A stretch of 64,000 nucleotides of DNA from Stieleria marina (GTDB lineage Bacteria; Planctomycetota; Planctomycetia; Pirellulales; Pirellulaceae): positions 3,348,001 through 3,412,000 of the forward strand of contig CP036526.1 in NCBI GenBank assembly GCA_007741555.1, read 5' to 3'. Shown one piece after another: positions 27,684 through 36,681 of the stretch. Under the pieces are notes generated by a model. It was not told the DNA's origin. It did not search any database and worked only from the letters and a program-made list of their open reading frames with translations. Numbering within the stretch: the stretch's first letter is position 1; every line of letters starts with the position of its first letter. A program made the translations under genes and the position numbers.

Positions 27684-28535
27684 ATGCCGCTAACCGTTTT
27701 CGATCACGATAATCTCGCGTACTATGAGTCGGTTGCCGATCCAAAGGGCCCACATCAACTTGGTGGCGATGCTGGCGAGCTCGGCATCACGTTTCGCCGG
27801 ATCAAGAACGTCGTTCACTTGGTAGGCGTTTTGACTGTCGGCGATCCTGCCGTATCGTTTATTCCGCAAGCCTTTACCTGGCTTCCCTTGTGCTATGGAT
27901 TTCGCTTCGCCTCTAACGGTAAAGACTTCCAGTACACCGTTGAGAGCGACACAAGCATCAGGATTCTCCCGGACACAACGTTCAGCGACGTAGGGATATT
28001 CGAGCGGATTCGATGGGGTGGCCTAACTTTTATTCTTCGTCTTGCCGGACTGATCAAATACGATCACGGACATCAATACGATCCCGATTTTCCATACGCT
28101 GGGCACCCGGACACATTTTCAAAATCGAAATTTCGTTTCGAGCGACAACCATACGACCCCGAAAACGCGGAGGACGCACTCAAGCTACAAGGCGTTTTCG
28201 GACTCAAGCACCTTTCAAATGGTGAAATGCAGCGTGCCATCAAGATCGGATTGTCAAACAACGGATATGTGTCTGATCCCGAAGACTACGACGACATGGG
28301 ATGGACAGACCAGGAGAAGGTGGAGATTCTCGGGAGGTCCCCGTTCTACCAAACAGCTCCATCAACGACTTGCGACAATCCGAAATGCCCGTCTGATAGA
28401 TACGAAGACACGGCAAAAGTGATTGCGTTGCACGAACCGGACGACGACGTGGTGTGGGGAGACGCGTATGTTCAGATGATTTACACTTTGTGTGACAGAT
28501 GCAACTGCATCAATGTAACGAATCAATGCACGTAG
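27684..28535 (+). CDS. C19: soluble protein with C-terminal zinc-ribbon-like cysteines
   Basis: 283 residues, the longest cassette protein. No signal peptide or membrane helix. The first half is beta-rich (GITFRRIKNVVHLVGVLTVGD). The last ~60 residues hold CDNPKC and CDRCNC about 40 residues apart, which could bind zinc. Family not recognised. Confidence 0.66.
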   Translation: MPLTVFDHDNLAYYESVADPKGPHQLGGDAGELGITFRRIKNVVHLVGVLTVGDPAVSFIPQAFTWLPLCYGFRFASNGKDFQYTVESDTSIRILPDTTFSDVGIFERIRWGGLTFILRLAGLIKYDHGHQYDPDFPYAGHPDTFSKSKFRFERQPYDPENAEDALKLQGVFGLKHLSNGEMQRAIKIGLSNNGYVSDPEDYDDMGWTDQEKVEILGRSPFYQTAPSTTCDNPKCPSDRYEDTAKVIALHEPDDDVVWGDAYVQMIYTLCDRCNCINVTNQCT

Positions 28536-28540
28536 ACTGC

Positions 28541-28630
28541 GGCGAACCATGTGATGCAACGAAGCCGGGCTTGCGAGTTTTCACAAATGGAGAGCCAATC
28601 GTCCCGGCTCGCTGATCACCGCCGTTATGC
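28541..28630 (+). repeat. attC: attC of C19
   Basis: Heptamers GGCGAAC / GTTATGC, 90 bp. Confidence 0.92.
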
Positions 28631-29158
28631 GACGAATCGCATGGACGTAATCGTTGGTGATGGCTTGTCTGTTCTTGGCGCTGTTTGCGCGGTCATGGGG
28701 TGCTCGGTCGATCATGCTGGAGATTGATTGCGCGGTCGTTGCGGCGGTCGATTGGTGCGCGGTCGTGATCGCGTTGGGACATGCTTGATCTGCGGGCGGC
28801 AGCGTTTCGACTTCGGTTGTGATCGTTGCGTGCCGATAGGGGCGTTCACATCGGCCACATCGACCGTCCTTCCGGTGCTCGGACGGATGATGCCACTGGA
28901 TCGCTTGTGATCGGCTGGCAGCATGTTTTCGACTTCGGCAGCGTCCATGCCGAGTCAATTCGTCAGCCAATCGTGCACCGGAGATGCGCGGAACTTGCAC
29001 TTCGATTCCACTCGCCGATACGATCAAACACTCAACACAACCCAACACTTTGCCGCATCACACACAGACCGCGCATAACCATGACATGCACACGAAGATC
29101 GCGATGAAGCGGTCTTTGACATGGATGCCACATGACGCGATCTCGGTGATGTCCACTG
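28625..29158 (+). other. C20: family A non-coding cassette (copy 4)
   Basis: 534 bp, seen as identical to C1 along its length. No gene is supported. Confidence 0.8.
28995..29024 (+). promoter_or_regulatory. Promoter-like pair in C20
   Basis: TTGCAC, 18 bp, TACGAT, directed into the lipoprotein cassette C21. Confidence 0.55.
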
Positions 29159-29164
29159 TTATGC
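29073..29164 (+). repeat. attC: attC of C20
   Basis: Heptamers GCATAAC / GTTATGC, 92 bp. Confidence 0.92.
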
Positions 29165-29192
29165 TTCTTTAACACACTGTCACGAGATTCAA

Positions 29193-29798
29193 ATGCGACG
29201 TGCGACGATCTGCTTGTTCGTGCCCTTCCTGCTTTTGCAGAGCGGTTGCTGGACTACAAACAGCCCCGTCGACGATTCGGTCGGATCAGGCTCACCCTCG
29301 AAACCAGTTTCCAGTGCTCAGCGCCAGTTAGACCATGTGGTGCTCGATGCCGTTTTGAGCGACTTACTTCTTTACTCCGGTGACGATTCGCCAGTGGTTG
29401 TCAGTGGCAAAACTCCAAACGAATTGTCATTTGGCGTTGAATCTCTTTCCAATTGGCTACGAACCGATGATGTCCTGTTTGAGTATCGAGAGGAGCCCTG
29501 GAAGAATCTGACATCCCATCAAACCCAATCAGCACGGATCGCTGCTGACGACTTGGTTCGACGAATTGAATCCGAAGACTTGGTCGTCAAGTTCAGCTCC
29601 AACGATAACCGTGTCTTACTGACGGGGGACTGGCCGATTCAGGCGTGGCCGCCGGGGTTTTGTGCGGACAAACAGACAGCGATTGTTCGTATGACTCTTC
29701 CATGGGGAGGATGGCATCATGCCGTAAGCACCCATATATTAGAGAGGGATGGCGATCGCTGGACAGTTATACTACGTCAGTTTGTCTATTACCCTTAG
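29193..29798 (+). CDS. C21: lipoprotein of unknown function
   Basis: 201 residues. The signal peptide MRRATICLFVPFLLLQSGC ends in a lipobox (LQSG-C19), so the mature protein should be lipid-anchored. The remainder is mixed alpha/beta, with a conserved-looking C-terminal strand pair (TAIVRMTLPWGGWHHAV, RWTVILRQFVYYP). Family not recognised. Confidence 0.7.
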   Translation: MRRATICLFVPFLLLQSGCWTTNSPVDDSVGSGSPSKPVSSAQRQLDHVVLDAVLSDLLLYSGDDSPVVVSGKTPNELSFGVESLSNWLRTDDVLFEYREEPWKNLTSHQTQSARIAADDLVRRIESEDLVVKFSSNDNRVLLTGDWPIQAWPPGFCADKQTAIVRMTLPWGGWHHAVSTHILERDGDRWTVILRQFVYYP

Positions 29799-29811
29799 TT
29801 TCGGCATCGAG

Positions 29812-29903
29812 GCATAACAATGTGATGCACGCGAAGCCGGACTTGCGCGTGTTTTTTGAAGTTTAGATTGCTGGTTCCGGCTCGGTGATCACCGCCGTTC
29901 TGC
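29812..29903 (+). repeat. attC: attC of C21
   Basis: Heptamers GCATAAC / GTTCTGC, 92 bp. Confidence 0.92.
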
Positions 29904-29918
29904 AATAGAAGCGCAAGC

Positions 29919-30533
29919 ATGGATATTGAATGCACGCTCGATTCGGATCTGATCTTTGATCAGCGTATTGTCGATGCGGTTCAATCGCCTGAGGGTTGTT
30001 GCAACATCTCGCACATTCTTGATCCTGTTTTCGCTCGGCAACTTCCCCGTATCGCTGGCAAGACTCCTGCGTTGCCCTACTTCACGGCGAATGACGGACG
30101 GTGTTTTCGTATTGGTTGGTTCGTTGGTTACGCGGACGAGAGCACGGAACTTGCAGGCCCGCTTCAGCCTGGGATCAACTGCGGCAAACTCGACGGTCGC
30201 ATTACAGAGCAATCCCTACCGGAGATCATCAACTTGACCGCACTTGATCTATTCGGTGGCGGAGACCGACTACTGCCTTTCGCAGCCCTGTGCGACGATG
30301 GGCCTCCCATCAGCCTTCGCTGGCAGAACTACGATTTCCCAGTCAATGATTCACTTTGTTTCGACACTTCAACTGACCCGCACACGATTGTCGTTTGTGA
30401 TGCGCTCAAAGCGGCAGATGCCGCAAACGAATGGGAAGATGGTGTCGTGGGCGATATTCGCTACGACACATTCATTGCCCCTGTGGCGAAAGCGTTTGCT
30501 GATTTCGCTACAATGTTGAGAGCACATCCGTAG
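29919..30533 (+). CDS. C22: SMI1/KNR4 (SUKH)-like protein
   Basis: 204 residues. The C-terminal half shows the SUKH pattern: LLPFAALCDDGPPISL (strand plus acidic turn), SLCFDTSTDPHTIVVCD, and the final helix DTFIAPVAKAFADFATML. The N-terminal half is less typical. As with C18 and C42, an immunity-type role is possible but has no neighbouring toxin to support it. Expression would come from the C20 promoter-like element or from its own. Confidence 0.55.
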   Translation: MDIECTLDSDLIFDQRIVDAVQSPEGCCNISHILDPVFARQLPRIAGKTPALPYFTANDGRCFRIGWFVGYADESTELAGPLQPGINCGKLDGRITEQSLPEIINLTALDLFGGGDRLLPFAALCDDGPPISLRWQNYDFPVNDSLCFDTSTDPHTIVVCDALKAADAANEWEDGVVGDIRYDTFIAPVAKAFADFATMLRAHP

Positions 30534-30540
30534 TCGAAGT

Positions 30541-30629
30541 GCAGAACCATGCGATTCACCGAAGTCGCGGGCAAAGTCAGTACACATGGAAAACCAATCG
30601 TCGCGACTCGGTGATCGCGGACGTTATGC
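30541..30629 (+). repeat. attC: attC of C22
   Basis: Heptamers GCAGAAC / GTTATGC, 89 bp. Confidence 0.92.
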
Positions 30630-31161
30630 GACGAATCGCACGGACGTGATCGTTGGTGATGGCTTGCTTTTTCTTTGCGCTTTTTTGCTCGGTCATGGGG
30701 TGCGAGGTCGATCATGCTGGAGATTGGGTGCGCGGTCGTTGCGGCGGTCGATTGGTGCTCGGTCGTTGTGATCCCGCTGGGACATTCTTGATCTGCGATC
30801 GGCAGCGTTTCGACTTCGGTTGTGATCGTTGCGTGCCGAAATGGGCGTTCACATCGACGACATCGACCGTCCTTCCGCTGCTCGGTCAAATGATGCCACT
30901 GGATCGCTTGTGATCCGCTGGCGGCAGGTGTTCGACTTCGGCAGCGTCCATGCCGAGACAATTTGTCGGCCGATCATGCACCGGAGATGCGCGGAACTTG
31001 CATTTCAATTCCGCCCGCCGGTACAATCAACCACTTAACACAACCCAACACTTTGCCGCATCACACACAGACCGCGCATAACCATGACATGCACACGAAG
31101 ATCGCGATGAAGCGGTTTTTGACATGGATGCCACATGACGCGATCTCGGTGATGTCTACTG
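30624..31161 (+). other. C23: family A non-coding cassette (copy 5)
   Basis: 538 bp, closest to C6, with several GCGCGGTC units changed to GCTCGGTC or GCGAGGTC. No gene is supported. Confidence 0.8.
30998..31027 (+). promoter_or_regulatory. Promoter-like pair in C23
   Basis: TTGCAT, 18 bp, TACAAT, directed into C24. Confidence 0.6.
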
Positions 31162-31167
31162 TTATGC
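31076..31167 (+). repeat. attC: attC of C23
   Basis: Heptamers GCATAAC / GTTATGC, 92 bp. Confidence 0.92.
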
Positions 31168-31176
31168 CACTGATGA

Positions 31177-31752
31177 ATGACTGACGCAGAAAACGTTTCG
31201 CGACTCATGGCCGTCCTCAACGGAACCGACGCCTTCGTCAACGCTGCGTTTCAAGTTTGGGCGCTTGATACGACGGTTGCTGATGAACACGTCGAACAGA
31301 TGGCCGGATGGGCCGACCTCCAGCACCTGATGCTGTCGGGCACGCTTGTAACCGATCGCTGTCTTCCTGCGATTTCGACATTTCACCGCCTTGTGTGCCT
31401 TGATCTCGGTGGTACGGCCATCACTGCATCAGGCATTGCGACCGCCAACATCCCACCCGCCGTCAGGGACTTCGGACTTTACGACATTCAACTCGACGAC
31501 ATCGCCTTTCGCGCAGTTGCGTCGCTACCCAACCTTCGCGCTCTAAACTGCAATGGCTGCGGGCTGTCGCACCAGAGCTTACTTCGATTCCTACGAATAC
31601 CTTCACTCCAAGGGATCGAGGCGTTGGGGACTGATATGCCGGATTCCGACGCGGAAGAATTTACTCGTACCCGTCCCAACTTCCTGCTACGATTGGATTC
31701 TGGCGTTTGGAAGGGCGGCGATGTTCACCGTCCGCCCGGATACCAGGCATAA
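31177..31752 (+). CDS. C24: leucine-rich-repeat-like protein
   Basis: 191 residues. Repeated units of about 23-26 residues carry LQHLMLSGTLVTDRCLPAIS, LVCLDLGGTAITASGI, VRDFGLYDIQLDDIAFRAVAS and LRALNCNGCGLSHQSLLRFL, the L-x-x-L-x-L/N/C-x-G pattern of ribonuclease-inhibitor-like LRRs common in planctomycetes. No signal peptide, so probably cytoplasmic and protein-binding. It sits behind the C23 promoter-like element. Confidence 0.7.
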   Translation: MTDAENVSRLMAVLNGTDAFVNAAFQVWALDTTVADEHVEQMAGWADLQHLMLSGTLVTDRCLPAISTFHRLVCLDLGGTAITASGIATANIPPAVRDFGLYDIQLDDIAFRAVASLPNLRALNCNGCGLSHQSLLRFLRIPSLQGIEALGTDMPDSDAEEFTRTRPNFLLRLDSGVWKGGDVHRPPGYQA

Positions 31753-31839
31753 CCATGAAATGCACGGGAGAACGGGTGGTCGGTTTTCTCGTCTGCTTGC
31801 AAGTCGTTCGCCCGTTCCCCGTGATTTCTACCGTTCTGT
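31747..31839 (+). repeat. attC: attC of C24
   Basis: Heptamers GCATAAC / GTTCTGT, 93 bp; uses the CACGGGAG / CCCCGTG stem variant. Confidence 0.88.
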
Positions 31840-32396
31840 CTGTGACCCTGGAGGATCGATTGTTTGGCCATGACTGTTCCTTCGTTTGCGGACATTGAAA
31901 TTTGGCCGTCTCGTTTCTGCCATCATCAAATTTTGCGTCGCGCGGATTTGATGTTGCTGCTGGAGGATCCAACTCGCGGCGCGTGCTTTGCTGATTCTGG
32001 TGACGCAGTTACGCGGGGCTCGTTGTTTGGTCGTCGCTTTGATTGACTCGGTGCATCTTGGGCAACGGGTCTCGGATTCCCATTGGTAGCAACGAACTTC
32101 CGGCAACACCCTCACGCTTGGCAGAGGCGAACAACTCGCAATGCTGTTGCCAGTGGAACGGTTCTGATCGATCGAGTGTATGTTTGCCCCTTCGCGGAGA
32201 TCGTCGGCAAGGCAGGTGCGTGGTCAAAGCCAACGCCGGATTTGCATTTCGATTCGTTTCGGCGTTAGAATGTATACTCAACACTAAACACACTACCTGC
32301 CGCGTGATGCAGGACAGAACCATGCGTTGGACCGAAGCAACGCATAGGGCGTTTTGAAATGGAAACCACAATGGCGTTGCTCGGTCAACGCTGCCG
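31834..32396 (+). other. C25: family C non-coding cassette (copy 1 of 2)
   Basis: 563 bp. It shares a backbone with C43 over nearly its whole length but differs by many point changes. It has one GTGCGTGGTCAAAGCC element and then a promoter-like pair at 32242. Frames exist on both strands, but the substitutions between C25 and C43 are not concentrated in third positions of any one of them, so no gene is called. Confidence 0.72.
32242..32271 (+). promoter_or_regulatory. Promoter-like pair in C25
   Basis: TTGCAT, 18 bp, TAGAAT, directed into C26. Confidence 0.62.
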
Positions 32397-32402
32397 TTCG
32401 CC
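32314..32402 (+). repeat. attC: attC of C25
   Basis: Heptamers ACAGAAC / GTTCGCC, 89 bp. Confidence 0.92.
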
Positions 32403-32420
32403 GACAAAACTAGACACAGC

Positions 32421-32789
32421 ATGCCAAGTCAATTCTCACTTCGGCGACTGCTGACGTTCATGCTCGTCATTGCATTCATTTTCGCGCTGGGTCCGTATGC
32501 GTACCGTCAAGTCCGGTACTTTTCGCAGATCAACAAGCTCCGTTCCTGGGCGTCCGAGGTCGAGCGTTTACCGAATCGCCCCGAATCAATTTCAATGCCG
32601 ATGCACGGTGGACTCCGAATCAGCATTTCCACTGTTGAGAAGACCGTGGCACCTGACTTTTCTTCCGCCACAATGGAAGCGAACGCGAATCCCGATCCAT
32701 CGCGTTTTTTCGTGGTGCCACCTGGGAAATGGGTCACATCAATCGACAGCGCAATCATTGCGTGGGAGGCGCATGTACGTCAGCAGTAG
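32421..32789 (+). CDS. C26: single-pass protein with planctomycete-type N-terminus
   Basis: 122 residues. MPSQFSLRRLLTFMLVIAFIFALG is the F-S-L-R-x-L-L helix seen at the start of many planctomycete membrane proteins, which argues that the cassette evolved in a related host. The outer part is short and polar and ends IIAWEAHVRQQ. It is directly behind the C25 promoter-like element. Function unknown. Confidence 0.68.
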   Translation: MPSQFSLRRLLTFMLVIAFIFALGPYAYRQVRYFSQINKLRSWASEVERLPNRPESISMPMHGGLRISISTVEKTVAPDFSSATMEANANPDPSRFFVVPPGKWVTSIDSAIIAWEAHVRQQ

Positions 32790-32838
32790 CCATTCGTGGT
32801 ATACTTACACTGCTCCGGTTGGCGTTGCTCGATCGTGC

Positions 32839-32926
32839 GGCGAACCATCACACACCGAAGCCGGGCTTGCGGCGTTTTGCAAATAGAACATCGACTGTCC
32901 CGGCTCGGTGATGTGTAACGTTCCTC
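32839..32926 (+). repeat. attC: attC of C26
   Basis: Heptamers GGCGAAC / GTTCCTC, 88 bp. Confidence 0.92.
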
Positions 32927-32967
32927 GAGCGATTTTTGTCGTACCTAGTTCTGCCAACACCGCTACT

Positions 32968-33246
32968 ATGAATCCGAAACGCTGGCGTCTTGTTCGGAAT
33001 CTCGCGTTTTGTGCGGCGCTGGTTGTGACCACAATTCAACTTTACTTCGTTGTGCCGATATTTCTCGATCTTTTCAACCGCCTCCCGGCTCCCAATAATC
33101 CAAATCCACCTGCGGGTGATCCCAGCAATGAATCGCGATTGCTTACCGCGATGGTCCTGCAGACAATAGGACTTCCTTCCTGGGTGATCGCATTTATCGG
33201 CTGGCGTGTAGGGCGGCGCACCGATAGGACACTCGACTCCGACTGA
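32968..33246 (+). CDS. C27: two-helix membrane protein (identical to C9)
   Basis: 92 residues, the same protein as in C9. The cassette (32921-33414) has the same 494-bp length as C9 (21993-22486), and I see no difference between them. The neighbours differ on both sides, so this is a cassette duplication or re-insertion and not a segmental duplication. Function unknown. Confidence 0.68.
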   Translation: MNPKRWRLVRNLAFCAALVVTTIQLYFVVPIFLDLFNRLPAPNNPNPPAGDPSNESRLLTAMVLQTIGLPSWVIAFIGWRVGRRTDRTLDSD

Positions 33247-33331
33247 TAGTTTCGGCACTTGCGGTCGTCACTTCCCGTTGGCGACAGGTGCAGAGGCGGT
33301 AGTACATCACGCTTGCTGCTACAATGAAGGC

Positions 33332-33420
33332 GAGGAACCATGCCGTGCACCGAAGTACGGCATCGAGTTTTTACAAATAGAAAATCAAACCGCCGTACTC
33401 GGTGACGGCAAACGTTCGCC
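33332..33420 (+). repeat. attC: attC of C27
   Basis: Heptamers GAGGAAC / GTTCGCC, 89 bp. Identical to attC of C9 up to G33414; the last bases differ because they belong to the next cassette. Confidence 0.93.
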
Positions 33421-33430
33421 GACTGAAAGT

Positions 33431-33910
33431 ATGATCGAACACCACCGCATTGCTGCCACACTGATTGCTTGCTCGCTATCCTTCGTGGTCGGCTGTGAAC
33501 CAACGGTCGAGTCGTTCGATGCTGCGTCAAGCATTCCGGCTGACTCGCTCGTTGACGTTCCCCCAAACGCAACTCAGATCGCCATAACCTACGGTTCCGG
33601 ACAACACTCAGCGACGTTTCATGCTGACGCGAATGAGGTCAACACGTGGGTAACTCGTCTTCGCGGCCTTAAGCCAGAGCTTAACAATAATCCTGACTCG
33701 CCGAATTGGCTTGCTGGTGCTGATGATGTCCTGAAGCCATCGGTGATAGCTGCCGAACGCGAGACGTTTGTCCTTCGGATGGGCTCGCCCAACGGATTCT
33801 CCGAACGTCTGCTGAAATTTGTAATTGTTCGTTCTTCACGTGGTGGTGTGACAACTGTCTGGCATGATCCTGACAATTCGCTCAACTATCTCTGGGCAGT
33901 GTACAATTAG
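33431..33910 (+). CDS. C28: lipoprotein of unknown function
   Basis: 159 residues from ATG 33431. The signal ATLIACSLSFVVGC has a lipobox (FVVG-C), followed by a linker and a mixed domain (TQIAITYGSGQHSATFHADANEV, ETFVLRMGSPN, LLKFVIVRSSRGGVTTVWHD). The stop is immediately before the attC. Family not recognised. Confidence 0.68.
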   Translation: MIEHHRIAATLIACSLSFVVGCEPTVESFDAASSIPADSLVDVPPNATQIAITYGSGQHSATFHADANEVNTWVTRLRGLKPELNNNPDSPNWLAGADDVLKPSVIAAERETFVLRMGSPNGFSERLLKFVIVRSSRGGVTTVWHDPDNSLNYLWAVYN

Positions 33911-33911
33911 C

Positions 33912-34001
33912 GGCGAACCATGCGTTGGACACGAAGCAACGCATCGGGCGTTTTGAAATGGAAACCACAATGGCGTTGCTCGGTCAACGCGACCGTTCTG
34001 T
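33912..34001 (+). repeat. attC: attC of C28
   Basis: Heptamers GGCGAAC / GTTCTGT, 90 bp. Confidence 0.92.
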
Positions 34002-34008
34002 CAAGCAG

Positions 34009-34590
34009 ATGAGGCTTCTTTTGCAGCGTTACGTTTGCGTTATGTCTTTGGCCGCGTCCGTGGTTCTGCTCGCTGTATCGTCGTTCGCGTTTTCACGTGT
34101 TGACAGCTTGAGCGACCAAAGCGCGATTAGATACACAACTCCACTCGTTCCACCGCAGTTTCGCGACAAGATCACCTATCCATCTGAGAAATTCACGACA
34201 GAAAATACTGAGTACATTTCGATTGACGGCCCTGGCCACTATCTCCGCGCACATGAGTCTCTTTGGTTGGAATGCCTGGAGCATTTTCTTGCGGAGACTC
34301 AGATTACTGACGACGAATCACCGACTTGGCGCGATGATCGTTTCCCTCGACACTACGACCTACCCACGCAAGAGTTTGCTATCCCCTATTTCGATGGTTG
34401 GAGAGCCGCACAGAAACAACTGCAGTCCGCCTTGTCGCATGCATCAGAAGACGATCTGCGCATGAAGTTGCGAAGGGACATGAGGCGCGCACGAATCGGA
34501 CGTGTATCAGTACTTGGATTGCTGGGATTGGTGGCATTGACGATAGCATGGTCTTTCTGGCCGAAAAAACGATTGGCGACAGAACCATGA
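34009..34590 (+). CDS. C29: bitopic membrane protein
   Basis: 193 residues from ATG 34009. The N-terminal helix VMSLAASVVLLAVSSFAFS and the C-terminal helix VSVLGLLGLVALTIAWSFW enclose a ~120-residue domain with many aromatic and acidic residues (YISIDGPGHYLRAHESLWLECLEHFLAET). Arg-rich sequence precedes the last helix. The stop lies in the attC. Family not recognised. Confidence 0.66.
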   Translation: MRLLLQRYVCVMSLAASVVLLAVSSFAFSRVDSLSDQSAIRYTTPLVPPQFRDKITYPSEKFTTENTEYISIDGPGHYLRAHESLWLECLEHFLAETQITDDESPTWRDDRFPRHYDLPTQEFAIPYFDGWRAAQKQLQSALSHASEDDLRMKLRRDMRRARIGRVSVLGLLGLVALTIAWSFWPKKRLATEP

Positions 34591-34667
34591 GATTCACCGA
34601 AGTACGGCTTCGGGATTTTACAAATGGAGATCACAATGGCCGTACTCGGTGATCTCGGACGTTCCCC
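34579..34667 (+). repeat. attC: attC of C29
   Basis: Heptamers ACAGAAC / GTTCCCC, 89 bp. Confidence 0.92.
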
Positions 34668-34670
34668 AAC

Positions 34671-35057
34671 ATGGATGGATACATGCTCCAACGGGCCATT
34701 GCGATGTTGCTGTTGGCATTTGTTTGCGGATGCAGCATCCCGATCTACAGCGTAAGAACGGAGTACCACGGAAGCAAAAGCGTAATCGAACGTGAACTCG
34801 ACCGGATCCTTGCCGATGGCACGCAACTCGATGACGCAATCACTATTCTCGTGGACAACGGATACACGACCCAAGTGCACCACGACGACGCGGGTACATC
34901 TTTGCCCCACTCGATTCGTGCGGAAAAGCGTAACGCCTACGACACGCAAGACGCCAAAATCTCTATACCAGTTGAAAGCGGGCGGATCGTTCGTCCGTTT
35001 CGGATAGAATGGGTCGAAGTTGCGACGGGGACTACAGATTCCACCAGCGACCGATGA
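34671..35057 (+). CDS. C30: small lipoprotein
   Basis: 128 residues. LQRAIAMLLLAFVCGC ends in a lipobox (FVCG-C). The short mature domain contains a helix (KSVIERELDRILADG) and FRIEWVEVATG near the end. The ATG is 9 bp after the junction. Family not recognised. Confidence 0.66.
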   Translation: MDGYMLQRAIAMLLLAFVCGCSIPIYSVRTEYHGSKSVIERELDRILADGTQLDDAITILVDNGYTTQVHHDDAGTSLPHSIRAEKRNAYDTQDAKISIPVESGRIVRPFRIEWVEVATGTTDSTSDR

Positions 35058-35076
35058 TATATGCCCTACAAGAAGT

Positions 35077-35165
35077 GGGGAACCATGACATGGACCGAAG
35101 TACGCGATCGAGTCTTTACAAATGGAACATCAACTGCGCGTACTCGGTCATGTCCACCGTTACGT
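35077..35165 (+). repeat. attC: attC of C30
   Basis: Heptamers GGGGAAC / GTTACGT, 89 bp. Confidence 0.92.
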
Positions 35166-35586
35166 GATCGAATCGAACGGCTGACTTGAACACGCTTTAG
35201 TTTCTCTCAGCTCACTTCAGTTGCGCGGTCGATTGTTGCGCGGTCGGCAGGATTCGTGATTGGTGCGCGGTCGCTCATACCGCAAAAGTTGCGCGGTCGA
35301 TGCGACTCCGAAACGCCAATGCCCAAGATTGGTGCGCGGACGAGAGTGCCCGAAACGGATGCGCGGTCGTTCATGCCCAAAAGACGTGCGCGGTCAAAAG
35401 GGTGCGCGGTCAAACTTGCTCGGTCCTACTTCGGTCGGCTACAATACGGCCCAACGTCGATCGGACTGGCTGATCGGCCTCCGCTTCGCCAACGCCGCGT
35501 CACGTAACCAGGCCGTGCACCGAAGATCGCGATCACGCGGACTTTGACATGGATACCACACTACGCGATCTCGGTGACGGCAAACG
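35160..35586 (+). other. C31: family B non-coding cassette (copy 2)
   Basis: 427 bp. It differs from C5 essentially by one fewer 16-bp GTGCGCGGTCAAAAGG unit. No gene is supported. Confidence 0.8.
35416..35445 (+). promoter_or_regulatory. Promoter-like pair in C31
   Basis: TTGCTC, 18 bp, TACAAT, directed into C32. Confidence 0.6.
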
Positions 35587-35592
35587 TTATGC
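35502..35592 (+). repeat. attC: attC of C31
   Basis: Heptamers ACGTAAC / GTTATGC, 91 bp. Confidence 0.92.
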
Positions 35593-36120
35593 GACGAATC
35601 GCATGGACGTAATCGTTGGTGATGGCTTGTCTGTTCTTGGCGCTGTTTGCGCGGTCATGGGGTGCTCGGTCGATCATGCTGGAGATTGATTGCGCGGTCG
35701 TTGCGGCGGTCGATTGGTGCGCGGTCGTGATCGCGTTGGGACATGCTTGATCTGCGGGCGGCAGCGTTTCGACTTCGGTTGTGATCGTTGCGTGCCGATA
35801 GGGGCGTTCACATCGGCCACATCGACCGTCCTTCCGGTGCTCGGACGGATGATGCCACTGGATCGCTTGTGATCGGCTGGCAGCATGTTTTCGACTTCGG
35901 CAGCGTCCATGCCGAGTCAATTCGTCAGCCAATCGTGCACCGGAGATGCGCGGAACTTGCACTTCGATTCCACTCGCCGATACAATCAAACACTCAACAC
36001 AACCCAACACTTTGCCGCATCACACACAGACCGCGCATAACCATGACATGCACACGAAGATCGCGATGAAGCGGTCTTTGACATGGATGCCACATGACGC
36101 GATCTCGGTGATGTCCACTG
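35587..36120 (+). other. C32: family A non-coding cassette (copy 6)
   Basis: 534 bp, in direct tandem with C33. The only difference I see is TACAAT here against TACGAT in C33 at the -10 position. No gene is supported. Confidence 0.8.
35957..35986 (+). promoter_or_regulatory. Promoter-like pair in C32
   Basis: TTGCAC, 18 bp, TACAAT, directed into C33. Confidence 0.6.
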
Positions 36121-36126
36121 TTATGC
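36035..36126 (+). repeat. attC: attC of C32
   Basis: Heptamers GCATAAC / GTTATGC, 92 bp. Confidence 0.92.
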
Positions 36127-36654
36127 GACGAATCGCATGGACGTAATCGTTGGTGATGGCTTGTCTGTTCTTGGCGCTGTTTGCGCGGTCATGGGGTGCT
36201 CGGTCGATCATGCTGGAGATTGATTGCGCGGTCGTTGCGGCGGTCGATTGGTGCGCGGTCGTGATCGCGTTGGGACATGCTTGATCTGCGGGCGGCAGCG
36301 TTTCGACTTCGGTTGTGATCGTTGCGTGCCGATAGGGGCGTTCACATCGGCCACATCGACCGTCCTTCCGGTGCTCGGACGGATGATGCCACTGGATCGC
36401 TTGTGATCGGCTGGCAGCATGTTTTCGACTTCGGCAGCGTCCATGCCGAGTCAATTCGTCAGCCAATCGTGCACCGGAGATGCGCGGAACTTGCACTTCG
36501 ATTCCACTCGCCGATACGATCAAACACTCAACACAACCCAACACTTTGCCGCATCACACACAGACCGCGCATAACCATGACATGCACACGAAGATCGCGA
36601 TGAAGCGGTCTTTGACATGGATGCCACATGACGCGATCTCGGTGATGTCCACTG
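36121..36654 (+). other. C33: family A non-coding cassette (copy 7)
   Basis: 534 bp tandem copy of C32. It is the promoter-like cassette in front of the biotinyl-domain gene in C34. Confidence 0.8.
36491..36520 (+). promoter_or_regulatory. Promoter-like pair in C33
   Basis: TTGCAC, 18 bp, TACGAT, directed into C34. Confidence 0.55.
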
Positions 36655-36660
36655 TTATCG
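36569..36660 (+). repeat. attC: attC of C33
   Basis: Heptamers GCATAAC / GTTATCG, 92 bp. Confidence 0.92.
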
Positions 36661-36681
36661 TCACTAGGTAAGCGTACAAAA

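Noticed and set aside
31834..32396. Possible protein genes in family C cassettes
   Set aside because: C25 and C43 differ at many sites without a codon-position pattern in any frame, so conservation is not protein-like.
17688..36654. Family A cassettes as insertion sequences or MITEs
   Set aside because: They have no terminal inverted repeats or target duplications; both ends coincide exactly with integron junctions.
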